From: RGIG2945 sp045540355
Lineage (GTDB): Bacteria; Bacillota; Clostridia; Oscillospirales; Acutalibacteraceae
Length of the DNA stretch: 64,000 nucleotides
Assembly: GCA_045540355.1 (NCBI GenBank)
Contig: JAZQHB010000031.1
Coordinates: forward strand, 1 to 64,000
Direction of reading: 5' to 3'
Part shown: positions 8,608 through 16,721 of the stretch, piece by piece
Numbering within the stretch: position 1 is the stretch's first letter
Layout: each line of letters begins with the position of its first letter
Notes under the pieces: model-generated
Databases searched by the model: none
Seen by the model: only the letters and a program-made list of their open reading frames with translations
What the model was told of the DNA's origin: nothing
Program-made: the position numbers and the translations under genes

Positions 8608-8711
8608 TTTCGTGCCGCAAAAGTGCTCCCGAGAAGAAAGTCGGGACGATTTAAAATAGGTGTGGACGAAGTCCACCCTTCGTTTTGCACTTTGCGTTTT
8701 GCATTTTGCAC
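8608..8711. repeat. Mosaic intergenic repeat, copy A
   Basis: Contains the module TTTCGTGCC...GGGACGATTTAAAA, then the short hairpin GTGGACGAAGTCCAC, then a run of T-G-C-A-rich heptamer-like units (TTTTGCACTTTGCG...). Shares modules with copies B to K listed below. Confidence 0.7.
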
Positions 8712-9725
8712 TTAATATTTATAACTATAAATATTATCCGTAATCTCGTAGGTGATTATCTTTTTGTCCGTGTCAAGCGACCATTCTTCGAGATACTTTG
8801 TAAACGAAAAAGTTTCATCTTTGCACTCGGGCAATTCTACTTTTTCGTAGTTGTTGTTGGTTGAGAAGAATTTCCCTGCACCTGTTGCAATTTTTGCTCT
8901 TTCATCGTCCATTCCGAAAAACTCCAGAAGCTCGCCGTTGTTTTTCTTTGCTTCGTGATAGGGCGACGAATAGTAATAATTCTTTCCGATTTTTACCTGA
9001 GTGAGTGCAATCTGTTTTTCGCCGACTTCACTTGTTGCATGGTTACACTCCACGCCGACAAGACCTAAAAGATATTCATAAGCCATTGAAAACTCTATAT
9101 CCGTACCCTCACCTTTCATTATCAGGTCATAGACGGTAAGACTGTTATTATCCGACGGGGTTTTTGAAGCAATATATTCATAAAGCTTCAATGCCTTTGA
9201 GGTTTCGTCTAAAGCCAGAAGCTCCTTTGTTATAATCGAATCAATTTTATTATAAAAAGCTTCAATTGTTTTTGTAAGCTCTGCCCTGCTCTTTGAATAT
9301 ACAACTGTTATGGTTTCTGTGTTGCGGGAGTAATGCATTTCCTGCACCAATGCATAAAGCGGATAACTCGACCAGAGTGCAGATTTAATTTTGTTATACG
9401 AATCTTCTCCGTCAAGGTCAACGGATATCTCGGTCTTGCCTGTATCCATTGCATTTACTATCACCTTGTATGCTTCGTACTGTTTTTCGGTAAGTGCTTT
9501 CTTGCGGACATCTGTCATTTCAAATTTATGTTGTCCGCCCTGATATTTTTCAGCTTGAGTTGTAGATTCGGTTTCTTTTTCTGTTTCCGAAGGCTCTGTA
9601 TCACTCACATCGGTATTTGCCTGTGTCTGTGTTGTTGTGTCGTTCTCAAGCAATGCGTCAAATTTGCAGGAGCACAAAAACACCGTTGATAAAACACATA
9701 AAATACAAATTATCTTTTTCATCAT
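8712..9725 (-). CDS. Lipoprotein with degenerate transglutaminase-like domain
   Basis: 337 aa. Lipobox LCSC (Cys20), a Thr/Glu-rich linker (about 28-60), then a folded domain. The segment EYIASKTPSD...GEGTDIEFSMAYEYLLGLVGVECNHATS follows the spacing of transglutaminase-like domains (G.G.C.G.A..F..L....GI.C), but the catalytic Cys position is occupied by another residue, so catalysis by the usual triad is unlikely. Its start overlaps the stop of the GDPD-like gene by four bases (ATGA), placing it third in the murD operon. Role unknown; an envelope-bound sensor or binding protein is a guess. Confidence 0.7.
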   Translation of the reverse strand: MMKKIICILCVLSTVFLCSCKFDALLENDTTTQTQANTDVSDTEPSETEKETESTTQAEKYQGGQHKFEMTDVRKKALTEKQYEAYKVIVNAMDTGKTEISVDLDGEDSYNKIKSALWSSYPLYALVQEMHYSRNTETITVVYSKSRAELTKTIEAFYNKIDSIITKELLALDETSKALKLYEYIASKTPSDNNSLTVYDLIMKGEGTDIEFSMAYEYLLGLVGVECNHATSEVGEKQIALTQVKIGKNYYYSSPYHEAKKNNGELLEFFGMDDERAKIATGAGKFFSTNNNYEKVELPECKDETFSFTKYLEEWSLDTDKKIITYEITDNIYSYKY

Positions 9726-10627
9726 TTTAACAATATCCTTTTTGTAATAAATGTTGTTACTCCGTATGAATATGCATCTTCAAAATCTTCAAGTGTGTTG
9801 ACATTATAGCAACCGACTTTTGTACCCACTTTACAGAGTTCTTTTATCTGTGACTCTCTGTTTGATTTATTAGTCATGTTGTAAAATGCACCTACTGTCG
9901 GATTTGCTTTTATTATGCCGATATTTTCGGAATTGATTTTATCCATGCTGTACCAGCACTCAACCGTATCGGAAAGCTTCTGTATTTCAAGAAGTGTTTT
10001 TGTGTCGGTTGATACTATTGCCGACTTTTCATGAATGCCGTATTTTTCAAGAAGAATGATAATATCCTCAAGCTTTTGAGTATCGGTTGATACAACACTT
10101 ATATAAGGCTTCAAATCGTGTGATGCACACAAGGCGATTGTATCTTCAAGTGTAGGGATTTTATATTTTCTCGTGTATTTTGAAATGTAATCAAAATCCA
10201 AGCTGCCCTCTAAAAGCTCATAATAGGTATACTCTGCAACAGTACCCTTCATGTCGGTTTTGTCGTTGAGCTCATCTTCATCAAAGACTACCCACATACC
10301 GTCTTTTGTAAGCTGAACTTCAAAGAAGACATCATAGTAGTTTTCTTCGTGTGCTCTTTCAAAAGCTTCAATCGTATTTTCAGGTACATCTTTGGAATAT
10401 CCGCCGTCGACTATCATTGAGAATTTGTCAGACCTCAATGCAATTTCCACCTGTGATATTCTCGAATACTCGATGCCGTCAACATCATTCTGTGATTTTC
10501 CGCCGAACACCACCGCCAGAACAATTACAATTACTGCAACGACAACAGCTATCATTATAATCAATGACAGCTTTTTATTTTTATTGATAAGCCCTGCGAG
10601 CGAAAATTTCTTTTCTTTATTTTTCAT
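9722..10627 (-). CDS. Membrane-anchored GDPD-like protein, catalytic residues replaced
   Basis: 301 aa: cytoplasmic Lys-rich start, one TM helix (about 20-43), then a TIM-barrel domain of the glycerophosphodiester phosphodiesterase type outside the membrane. Conserved framework PENTIEAF, VQLTKDG and PTLEDTIALC is clear. The catalytic HRG is DGG, the metal-binding ExD before VQLTKDG is FFE, and the second catalytic His (HD) is Asp, so it should not hydrolyse phosphodiesters. It overlaps murD by 11 bases and the lipoprotein by four. ATG 10627 is preferred over the ATG nine bases upstream because AAAGGA fits it better. Confidence 0.8.
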   Translation of the reverse strand: MKNKEKKFSLAGLINKNKKLSLIIMIAVVVAVIVIVLAVVFGGKSQNDVDGIEYSRISQVEIALRSDKFSMIVDGGYSKDVPENTIEAFERAHEENYYDVFFEVQLTKDGMWVVFDEDELNDKTDMKGTVAEYTYYELLEGSLDFDYISKYTRKYKIPTLEDTIALCASHDLKPYISVVSTDTQKLEDIIILLEKYGIHEKSAIVSTDTKTLLEIQKLSDTVECWYSMDKINSENIGIIKANPTVGAFYNMTNKSNRESQIKELCKVGTKVGCYNVNTLEDFEDAYSYGVTTFITKRILLK

Positions 10628-11933
10628 TGGAAACATCCTTTCCCATTTTTACAACCAGTTCTTTGAAGTGTCTGCCCTTGAATTCGAAATTCTTATAAAC
10701 ATTATAGCTTGATGCCGCGGGCGATAATATGCAGCTTTTACCGCTTTCGGTCAATTCATAAGCCGCTTTCACCGCCTCTTCCATGTCTGCAGCCTTTACA
10801 AGCTTTGAAGTGCAACCCATTTTCTCAAGCTTGTCAGCAAGTGTGTGCCCGGTATCGGGAAGCCCTATTATGTTATCAAGCTTTAATTTCATAAGTCCGT
10901 CTTCCAAAAGCTTATAGTCAATGCCTCTGTCCATACCGCCGACTATGAGTGTGCCGACATTGCCGAGTGCTTCAACCGCACAGAGTGTTGCATGAGGAAT
11001 TGTTGCGATGCAGTCATTGAAAAATTCTATACCCTTGAAAACTCCTACGGATTCCATACGGTGTTCAATGCCCTTGAAGTCTGCAATTCCCTGCTTTATT
11101 GCTTCTTTATCAATACCGAGATACTCTGCAACCGCCGCCGCAAAGAAGATATCCTGCTGATTATGAATACCTCTTAAACACGGATTAAGTGTCGCAAGCT
11201 CTTTCAAAAATTCGTCATCTGTGTACGCTGAAACCGCATTTTTCTCTGCAGGAATTTTTGCTATATCAATATATTCATCAAGACCCTGGTCTTTATTGTA
11301 GACGATAAATCCGTTTTCAGTCTGATACCTTAAAATGTTAAGCTTCGCATTCACATACCCCGAAAAACCGTTATAATGGCCAAGATGCACGGGGTATACA
11401 TTTGTGATAACCGAAACATCAGGAGAGTTTCTTGTATACTCAAGCTGATGCGATGACATTTCAATTGCCGCTATGTCGTAAGCTTCACCCTCAAAGCTGT
11501 CAAAAACAGGTACGCCCATATTACCGATAAGACAAGCCTTCATGCCCGCCGCTTCGAGGATTTTAAAAATCAGCGTAGTTGTTGTAGTCTTACCCTTTGT
11601 TCCCGTTACACCGATTTTCTTAAGCGGTGCATATTTCAAAAACAAATCTGTCTGACAGGTGATTTCAACATCTTCATCAGCCTTGAAGCTTCTCAAGGAT
11701 ATTCCGGGGCTTTTCATAACCACATCATGCTCATTTATCGCATCAAGATAGTTTTCACCTATAAAAAGCGTTACATTCTTATCATCAATTTCAACCGGCA
11801 TTCTGTCTGCTATTGAAAGAGGTAAATTCTTATCATATTTGCGGAGGAAATTGTAAGTTGATTTACCCTCTCTGCCAAAGCCTAATATGAGAATTTTTCT
11901 GTTTTTCAGGTAGTCAAAAATTTCTCGTGACAT
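10617..11933 (-). CDS. murD: UDP-N-acetylmuramoylalanine--D-glutamate ligase
   Basis: 438 aa. Cytoplasmic ATP-dependent ligase adding D-Glu to UDP-MurNAc-L-Ala in peptidoglycan synthesis. Seen: N-terminal Rossmann motif ILGFGREGKST, P-loop GVTGTKGKTTTTT, the EMSSHQLE stretch, and C-terminal GGMDRGIDY and SPAASSYNVYKNFEFKGRHFKELV, all typical of MurD. The usual NDSKATNP loop reads NDCIATIPHAT. It lies outside a dcw cluster, so it may be a second copy. AAGGAG is seven bases before ATG 11933; an upstream extension is not supported. Confidence 0.92.
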   Translation of the reverse strand: MSREIFDYLKNRKILILGFGREGKSTYNFLRKYDKNLPLSIADRMPVEIDDKNVTLFIGENYLDAINEHDVVMKSPGISLRSFKADEDVEITCQTDLFLKYAPLKKIGVTGTKGKTTTTTLIFKILEAAGMKACLIGNMGVPVFDSFEGEAYDIAAIEMSSHQLEYTRNSPDVSVITNVYPVHLGHYNGFSGYVNAKLNILRYQTENGFIVYNKDQGLDEYIDIAKIPAEKNAVSAYTDDEFLKELATLNPCLRGIHNQQDIFFAAAVAEYLGIDKEAIKQGIADFKGIEHRMESVGVFKGIEFFNDCIATIPHATLCAVEALGNVGTLIVGGMDRGIDYKLLEDGLMKLKLDNIIGLPDTGHTLADKLEKMGCTSKLVKAADMEEAVKAAYELTESGKSCILSPAASSYNVYKNFEFKGRHFKELVVKMGKDVSNEK

Positions 11934-11976
11934 AACGAAGCTCCTTATGAACGAAATTATACAATTATACATTATA

Positions 11977-12005
11977 ATTCTATCAAAAATATCTGCCTTT
12001 AGCAA
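11977..12005 (-). promoter_or_regulatory. Candidate promoter of the murD operon
   Basis: Minus strand: TTGCTA (12000-12005), 17-base spacer, TAGAAT (11977-11982). AT-rich alternatives lie close by. Confidence 0.4.
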
Positions 12006-12133
12006 GTGCAAATTTGCAGAAAATATACTTTATTCTCTGCAAATTTCTTGCCGTTTCACTCCTGATTGTTTCTGTCTCAAAAAAACACTGCGGCAAAGAT
12101 AGAGCATCTGCTTTCAGATACTTATTGTATGTA

Positions 12134-12143
12134 GACTTATAGT
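12134..12143 (+). promoter_or_regulatory. Candidate C-box operator of the controller protein
   Basis: GACTTATAGT, 38 bases before the controller ATG, matches the known C-box half (GACT-N3-AGTC class, as at Esp1396I-type loci). A weaker second half may follow at 12147-12155. Expected to be bound by the controller protein to time its own and the endonuclease's expression. Confidence 0.5.
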
Positions 12144-12181
12144 ATTCATAATATTAAAATAAAAATAGGAGGTTTATTGCT

Positions 12182-12391
12182 ATGGACATCATTAAAGTTT
12201 TCGGAACCAATTTAAAAAAATATCGCACTGCCATGGGGATATCTCAGGAAGCTTTCGCTGACAAATGCGGTATGCATCGCACATATATCAGTGCTGTTGA
12301 ATGTTATCGTCGCAGTATCTCCCTTGAGAATATTCAACGAATAGCCGATGCTCTTGAAATAGAAACTTACAAATTATTTTTGGAGGAATAA
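12182..12391 (+). CDS. Controller (C) protein, XRE-type HTH
   Basis: 69 aa, one helix-turn-helix domain: LKKYRTAMGISQEAFADKCG, HRTYISAVE, and SLENIQRIADALEI. Size and sequence match the C proteins of type II restriction-modification systems, which bind C-boxes, activate their own operon and delay endonuclease expression on entry to a new host. It lies directly upstream of the candidate endonuclease (4-base gap), the classic C-R order. AGGAGG site 9 bases before the ATG. Confidence 0.85.
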   Translation: MDIIKVFGTNLKKYRTAMGISQEAFADKCGMHRTYISAVECYRRSISLENIQRIADALEIETYKLFLEE

Positions 12392-12395
12392 TAAT

Positions 12396-13154
12396 ATGCC
12401 GTTCGACAACAGAGGTTACAGACGCCGATTAGGCTTTACCAATCAGGAAACCTTAAAAAAACATTTCAAAGCAACAGACATTGTATCTATAAACTGGGAC
12501 AAAATTGAGCAATGCAATCAACGGTTGAAAGATATATTTCGCGAAATCAATCAAGCCGTTCACCTAAGCGTTCGTTGGGCAGATATGAGTAATATTGACT
12601 GCGAAATTGATAACGCTTATACCATTATGCGTGAAAACGATATTTTGCCACGAATGAACAACTACGGCAGATATCCCGAAGATTTATATTACAATTGGAT
12701 GCGTGGCTATATTGTATGCAAATATTTTGCTCCCGCACTTGCAGGAATTTTTGGTGTCTCGGAAGAAGAAATAAGAACTGTCGGTCACGATAGCCTTTCA
12801 GAAATCGAAACATTTTCCCAATCACCTGTCGCGGATTTAGAAATTGAAACAGAAAATGCAGTTATACGACTTGAAATACAATCAGGTTATACCGGTGTTA
12901 ACGATATAAAAGCACACAAGGTAAGAGAAGCACAACGTGCTTTCCGAGACGAACAAATACTTTCGTATGTTGTTCATTTTGATTTATTTAACGGCACTAT
13001 GGCCATTGTCAATATAACTGATATCGATGAAAATAGTATTCACTGGGTAACAAGATCTCAAATGGAAGGTCAACGAGTATTCTCGATTCCCGCTGAAGCC
13101 TTCCGTTGGTTTTTACCTGATGAACCGCCTTACTACACAGATATACTTTTTTAA
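12396..13154 (+). CDS. Candidate type II restriction endonuclease
   Basis: 252 aa, no family recognised by eye. Assignment rests on position: directly behind the controller protein and convergent with the C5 methyltransferase. A plausible PD-(D/E)xK-like core is ADLEIETENAVIRLEIQSG (about 145-165), with acidic residues followed by E-x-Q in place of E-x-K, as in some endonucleases; GYTGVNDIKAHKVREA follows. Many aromatic and charged residues, no signal or membrane segment. It ends just before a bidirectional terminator shared with the methyltransferase. Recognition sequence unknown. Confidence 0.65.
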   Translation: MPFDNRGYRRRLGFTNQETLKKHFKATDIVSINWDKIEQCNQRLKDIFREINQAVHLSVRWADMSNIDCEIDNAYTIMRENDILPRMNNYGRYPEDLYYNWMRGYIVCKYFAPALAGIFGVSEEEIRTVGHDSLSEIETFSQSPVADLEIETENAVIRLEIQSGYTGVNDIKAHKVREAQRAFRDEQILSYVVHFDLFNGTMAIVNITDIDENSIHWVTRSQMEGQRVFSIPAEAFRWFLPDEPPYYTDILF

Positions 13155-13156
13155 GC

Positions 13157-13193
13157 AAAAAAAGAAGCCGCTTTACTCAGCGACTTCTTTTTC
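13157..13193. terminator. Bidirectional terminator between endonuclease and methyltransferase
   Basis: Stem AAGAAG-CCGCT/AGCG-A-CTTCTT with A and T runs at either side; it includes the last codons of the methyltransferase. Confidence 0.7.
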
Positions 13194-14261
13194 ATTTAAT
13201 GCTTTTAACATTTGTTCAGCAATTGCCATTGAAAGTAATGGCGGTACTGCATTTCCGATTTCTAATCGCTTCATACCGTCAGCACCGTAGAATTTATAGT
13301 CATCGGGAAAACCTTGCAATCTTGCACCCTCACGGATTGACATAGCTCTCGAATCACGAGGGTGTATACACCTTGAGGATGACGGACAAGCAAAATTTCT
13401 TGTTATTGTAGTAGAAGGTTTTTCCCACCACAACTTTGCATAAGTATTCCCGTATCCGCTTTTTGGTCTGATGTCCTCAGGCAAATCATTTTTTGATTGA
13501 CCGTCTCTCAGGGCTTCCATTATTCTGATGAGATGTTCTCCGTTTTTGGGAGCACTGTGTTCTTCGACAATGTCAGCAGAGTTTTTTCTGACAAACTTAA
13601 GAAACTCATTGGTTGCTTCACTTGCGTAATTACTTTTCTTTTCTCCGCTTTTCAATTCAGGCAAATCACCAAGGGCATCTTTTAAAGTAACGAATGGTTT
13701 CAATCCCTCTCCGTGTGTGGGTTGCGGATATACAAAATTGTTATCACCTTTAAAGCCCACAAGAATTACTCTTTCTCTGTGCTGAGGTACACCATAGTTT
13801 ACAGCATCTAACACCTGATACTGTAAACTATACCCCAAATCCTCAAACTCCGATTGAATTTGCTTAAAAAGATTTCCCTTATCCATACTCAAAATACCTA
13901 CAACATTCTCAAACACAAAAGCCTTTGGTTGTAATATTTTAAGCACTCTTTTGTATTGCTTAAACAAATTAGCCCGGTCGTCCATTTGTCTTTTGCCGAG
14001 AGTTGAATAAGACTGACAAGGCGGTCCGCCGACAACAATATCGACCTTTTCACCGTCCAAGATCTCTTCTAAAATCTCTTCATTTAAACAATTTATATCA
14101 CAATTAAGCATTTTCACATCAGGATGATTTAATTTATATGCAATAGAAATATCTTTCTCAATTTCATTTGCTGCAATTATATTAAATTGTGAAAGTTTAG
14201 AAAAACCATAACTCAATCCGCCAACACCGGCAAACAAATCAATTATGTTATATTGTTTCAT
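13173..14261 (-). CDS. DNA (cytosine-5-)-methyltransferase
   Basis: 362 aa. All core motifs are present in order: FAGVGGLSYGF (SAM binding), GGPPCQSYST (catalytic Cys), FVFENVVGI (ENV), YGVPQHRERV, and the C-terminal RLQGFP and IGNAVPP. The target-recognition region lies between about 215 and 300. It protects host DNA against the neighbouring endonuclease. Preceded by a small ORF that may be its frameshifted partner. Start ATG with GGGAG six bases upstream. Confidence 0.92.
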   Translation of the reverse strand: MKQYNIIDLFAGVGGLSYGFSKLSQFNIIAANEIEKDISIAYKLNHPDVKMLNCDINCLNEEILEEILDGEKVDIVVGGPPCQSYSTLGKRQMDDRANLFKQYKRVLKILQPKAFVFENVVGILSMDKGNLFKQIQSEFEDLGYSLQYQVLDAVNYGVPQHRERVILVGFKGDNNFVYPQPTHGEGLKPFVTLKDALGDLPELKSGEKKSNYASEATNEFLKFVRKNSADIVEEHSAPKNGEHLIRIMEALRDGQSKNDLPEDIRPKSGYGNTYAKLWWEKPSTTITRNFACPSSSRCIHPRDSRAMSIREGARLQGFPDDYKFYGADGMKRLEIGNAVPPLLSMAIAEQMLKALNEKEVAE

Positions 14262-14336
14262 CTTTTTCTCCCTGCAATAATACCTGCACTATTCTCTCAA
14301 CAACAGGAACACATACCGAAATTCCTCTTTGTATAC

Positions 14337-14585
14337 TTATCTTTTTTCTTTTCTGTTTGAAAATTCCGAATATAGTGTTACTGTCCGCTTAAGTTGTGAC
14401 TTAATAAACATAGAACATTCATTATATTTTTCTGATTCAACCAACCGATTGAAAGTTGTTGAATCTATATCGTCAATATCCAGCATACGGCATATTCTGC
14501 CGCATCTTGACAAAACATCTTTTGCCGAACGAGTGCTCATCTTTTTTTCTTCAATGAGCCACTCTACTAATTTGTCAGAAATCAT
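14337..14585 (-). CDS. Small protein upstream of the methyltransferase
   Basis: 82 aa, helical, beginning MISDKLVEWLIEEKKMSTRSAKDVLSRCGR; the pattern resembles the SAM-like N-terminal core-binding domain of tyrosine recombinases but is short. GGGAGG precedes the ATG. The frame stops at 14337, but the -1 frame continues open for about 30 codons (ISIQRGISVCVPVVERIVQV...) and ends overlapping the methyltransferase ATG, so the gene may be frameshifted at an A-rich run (AGAAAAGAAAAAAG). Possible regulator of the restriction-modification system; function unknown. Confidence 0.55.
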   Translation of the reverse strand: MISDKLVEWLIEEKKMSTRSAKDVLSRCGRICRMLDIDDIDSTTFNRLVESEKYNECSMFIKSQLKRTVTLYSEFSNRKEKR

Positions 14586-14687
14586 AAATAACCTCCCAAA
14601 CAAAGCAAGATTATTGTATCACAAAAATTACGTCAACGTCAAGTTTTTAAGATGTGAATTTTTCTTTATTTAAAGCAAAAATATTCC

Positions 14688-14715
14688 TTGCAATTTGCTT
14701 TTTTTTGGCTATAAT
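14688..14715 (+). promoter_or_regulatory. Promoter of the decarboxylase operon
   Basis: TTGCAA (14688-14693), 16-base spacer, TATAAT (14710-14715), 38 bases before the TTG start. Confidence 0.6.
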
Positions 14716-14753
14716 ATTATATAGGTAAATTTGCATTACAGGAGGACATAGAT

Positions 14754-16133
14754 TTGAAAGTTCAGTTTACAGAAACCATTTTGCGTGACGCAAACCAGTC
14801 ATTGATTGCAACCCGTATGCCTTTTGAAACCTTTGCACCCATTCTTCCCGAATTAAATAAAGCGGGATATTATTCCTTGGAATGCTGGGGCGGTGCAACA
14901 TTTGACTCCTGCCTTCGTTATCTTAACGAAGACCCGTGGGAGAGATTAAGAAAAATCAGAAAGGCTTGTCCCGACACAAAGCTTCAGATGTTGTTAAGAG
15001 GACAGAACCTTTTGGGCTACAAGCATTATCCCGACGATGTTGTCCGTATGTTCATCAAAAAGAGTGTTGAAAACGGTATCGACATCATCAGAATTTTCGA
15101 TGCTCTCAATGACATCAGAAATATTGAAGTAGCTGTTGACGAAACACTCAAAAACGGTGCAATCGCATCAGGTACAATCTGCTTTACAAAAAGCCCGATC
15201 CACACTCTCGAAAATTATGTTAAGCTCGCTTGCAGCATGGAAAAGATGGGCGTTCAGTCAATTTGCATTAAAGACATGGCAGGTATCATGAGCCCGAAAG
15301 AAAGCTATGACCTTGTAAAAGCTCTCAAGGAAAGCGTAAAAGTTCCCGTTGTTGTTCACACTCACAGCACAACAGGTCTCGGTGCAATGACACTCTTAAA
15401 AGCTGTTGAAGCAGGTGCCGATGTCATTGATACCGCAATTTCAAGCTTCTCCGGCGGTACTTCACAGCCCTCAACAGAAACTCTCGTTTACACAATGAAG
15501 CAGTTGGGTTATGAAGTAGATGTCGACACGGATGTCCTCAAGAAGATAAACGATTTCTTCAAACCCATCAAGACACAGTCTCTCGAGAGCGGACTTTTAA
15601 ATCCCATCGTTATGTCAACAGAAACAGACGCTTTGGCATATCAGATTCCCGGCGGTATGCTTTCAAACCTTGTTGCACAGCTTACTGCACAGAAAAAGCT
15701 GGACAAGCTTCAGGAAGTACTTGAAGAAACTCCGAGAGTAAGAGCAGACCTCGGCTATCCTCCGCTTGTTACTCCCATGAGCCAGATGGTTGGTGTTCAG
15801 GCAACAGCAAATGTGCTCGCAGGCGAAAGATACAAAAATATCTCAAGCGAAATCAAGAGCTATGTAAAAGGCGAATACGGTAAAGCACCCGGTGAAGTCA
15901 GCAAAGACCTTGAAAAGAAAGTCCTCGGCGACGAAAAACCGTATAAGGGTCGTTTTGCGGATACGCTTGCTCCGAGATTTGAGGAAGCAAAGAAAGAGCT
16001 CGGCGACAGAGCAACATCCGACGAAGATGTACTCTCCTACATCGCTTTCCCGACACAGGCAGAAGCTTTCTTTGAAAAGAGAGAAGAAAGAAAGAATAAT
16101 ACTTTCACTTATACAATCAAACGCATTGATTAA
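14754..16133 (+). CDS. oadA: Biotin-dependent decarboxylase alpha subunit (carboxyltransferase)
   Basis: 459 aa. TIM-barrel carboxyltransferase of the OadA/PycB family, transferring CO2 from a 2-oxo- or acyl-CoA acid to biotin. Seen: TETILRDANQSL at the N-terminus, ECWGGATFD, MLLRGQNLLGY, RIFDALND, the Lys-containing IKDMAG and VVHTHSTTG metal site. It lacks the C-terminal biotinyl domain found in enterobacterial OadA; that domain is the separate gene at 16722. The beta and gamma-like genes follow, so this is a Na+-pumping decarboxylase, oxaloacetate being the likeliest substrate. TTG start behind AGGAGG. Confidence 0.88.
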   Translation: MKVQFTETILRDANQSLIATRMPFETFAPILPELNKAGYYSLECWGGATFDSCLRYLNEDPWERLRKIRKACPDTKLQMLLRGQNLLGYKHYPDDVVRMFIKKSVENGIDIIRIFDALNDIRNIEVAVDETLKNGAIASGTICFTKSPIHTLENYVKLACSMEKMGVQSICIKDMAGIMSPKESYDLVKALKESVKVPVVVHTHSTTGLGAMTLLKAVEAGADVIDTAISSFSGGTSQPSTETLVYTMKQLGYEVDVDTDVLKKINDFFKPIKTQSLESGLLNPIVMSTETDALAYQIPGGMLSNLVAQLTAQKKLDKLQEVLEETPRVRADLGYPPLVTPMSQMVGVQATANVLAGERYKNISSEIKSYVKGEYGKAPGEVSKDLEKKVLGDEKPYKGRFADTLAPRFEEAKKELGDRATSDEDVLSYIAFPTQAEAFFEKREERKNNTFTYTIKRID

Positions 16134-16275
16134 ATGCAGAATGCAGAGTTCAGAATGCAGAATAAAGGGCGGGCTCTGCCCGCACCCATTATATAATAGC
16201 GTCGCAGACCCTTTACTTTGCACATTGGTGCAAAACTTCACTACGAAGTAACTTCACTTGCAACGCAAACTTCAC
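16134..16275. repeat. Mosaic intergenic repeat, copy B
   Basis: Runs from the oadA stop: AATGCAGAATGCAG-type units, the hairpin GGGCGGGCTCTGCCCGC, an ACCCATTATA box, the GCGTCGCAGACCC box, then the hairpin array described separately at 16217-16284. Confidence 0.75.
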
Positions 16276-16284
16276 TTTTAAAGT
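16217..16284. repeat. Hairpin array with constant 7-base spacer ACTTCAC
   Basis: Four small palindromes of different sequence (TTTGCAC/GTGCAAA, TAC/GTA, TTGC/GCAA, ACTTT/AAAGT) separated by three exact copies of ACTTCAC at 16235, 16251 and 16269. It lies between the alpha and gamma-like genes of the decarboxylase operon. Confidence 0.75.
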
Positions 16285-16308
16285 AATAATATGAAAGGAA
16301 AATATAAG

Positions 16309-16719
16309 ATGAACTTTTTTGAACAGTTTTTATTTGACATCAAAGCCATCGGCGGTGAATTTCTTGACCGTTTCAAGAATATTCCCACTGCAGCCAAAGA
16401 AGTTGTCAATCAGCTTCCGACAGCACTGACAGGCTTTGTTGTCGTTCTTGCAATGCTTGCAATTATAGCAGTAGCAATACTTATTTTCTCAAAAATCATG
16501 GCGGCACTCGATAAGAAAAAAGCTACCGATGCTCCCGCTGAAGCTGCAAAAGCTCCGACAGGCACTCCGCTTCCGGAAAATACATCGGCAGGCAGTCTTG
16601 TTACAACAGATGTTGACGAAAAAACAGCCGCAGTTATTATGGCAATAGTCAGCAAGGAATCGGGCATTCCGCTTAACAGATTAAGCTTTAAATCAATCAA
16701 ACTGATGGAGGAAAAATAA
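16309..16719 (+). CDS. Decarboxylase gamma-like small membrane subunit (OadG family)
   Basis: 136 aa. One TM helix (about 40-62, TGFVVVLAMLAIIAVAILIF), an Ala/Pro-rich linker, and a C-terminal segment DEKTAAVIMAIVSKESGIPLNRLSFKSI that resembles the C-terminal region seen in OadG relatives. The gamma subunit anchors the alpha-biotin complex to the beta channel. Start ATG 16309 has AAAGGA at good spacing; an in-frame ATG at 16291 lies ahead of that site and is not used. Confidence 0.7.
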   Translation: MNFFEQFLFDIKAIGGEFLDRFKNIPTAAKEVVNQLPTALTGFVVVLAMLAIIAVAILIFSKIMAALDKKKATDAPAEAAKAPTGTPLPENTSAGSLVTTDVDEKTAAVIMAIVSKESGIPLNRLSFKSIKLMEEK

Positions 16720-16721
16720 CT

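Noticed and set aside
8641..8711. Terminator function for mosaic repeat hairpins
   Set aside because: The short hairpins lack a following T run in most copies, so they are listed as repeats rather than terminators.
14337..14360. Programmed -1 frameshift at the A-rich run
   Set aside because: The bases do not form an X-XXY-YYZ heptamer in the zero frame and no stimulatory stem was seen; an indel is simpler.
14329..14673. 114-aa plus-strand frame opposite the small gene upstream of the methyltransferase
   Set aside because: The minus-strand frame has GGAGG and helical protein-like composition; the plus frame has neither and is the shadow.
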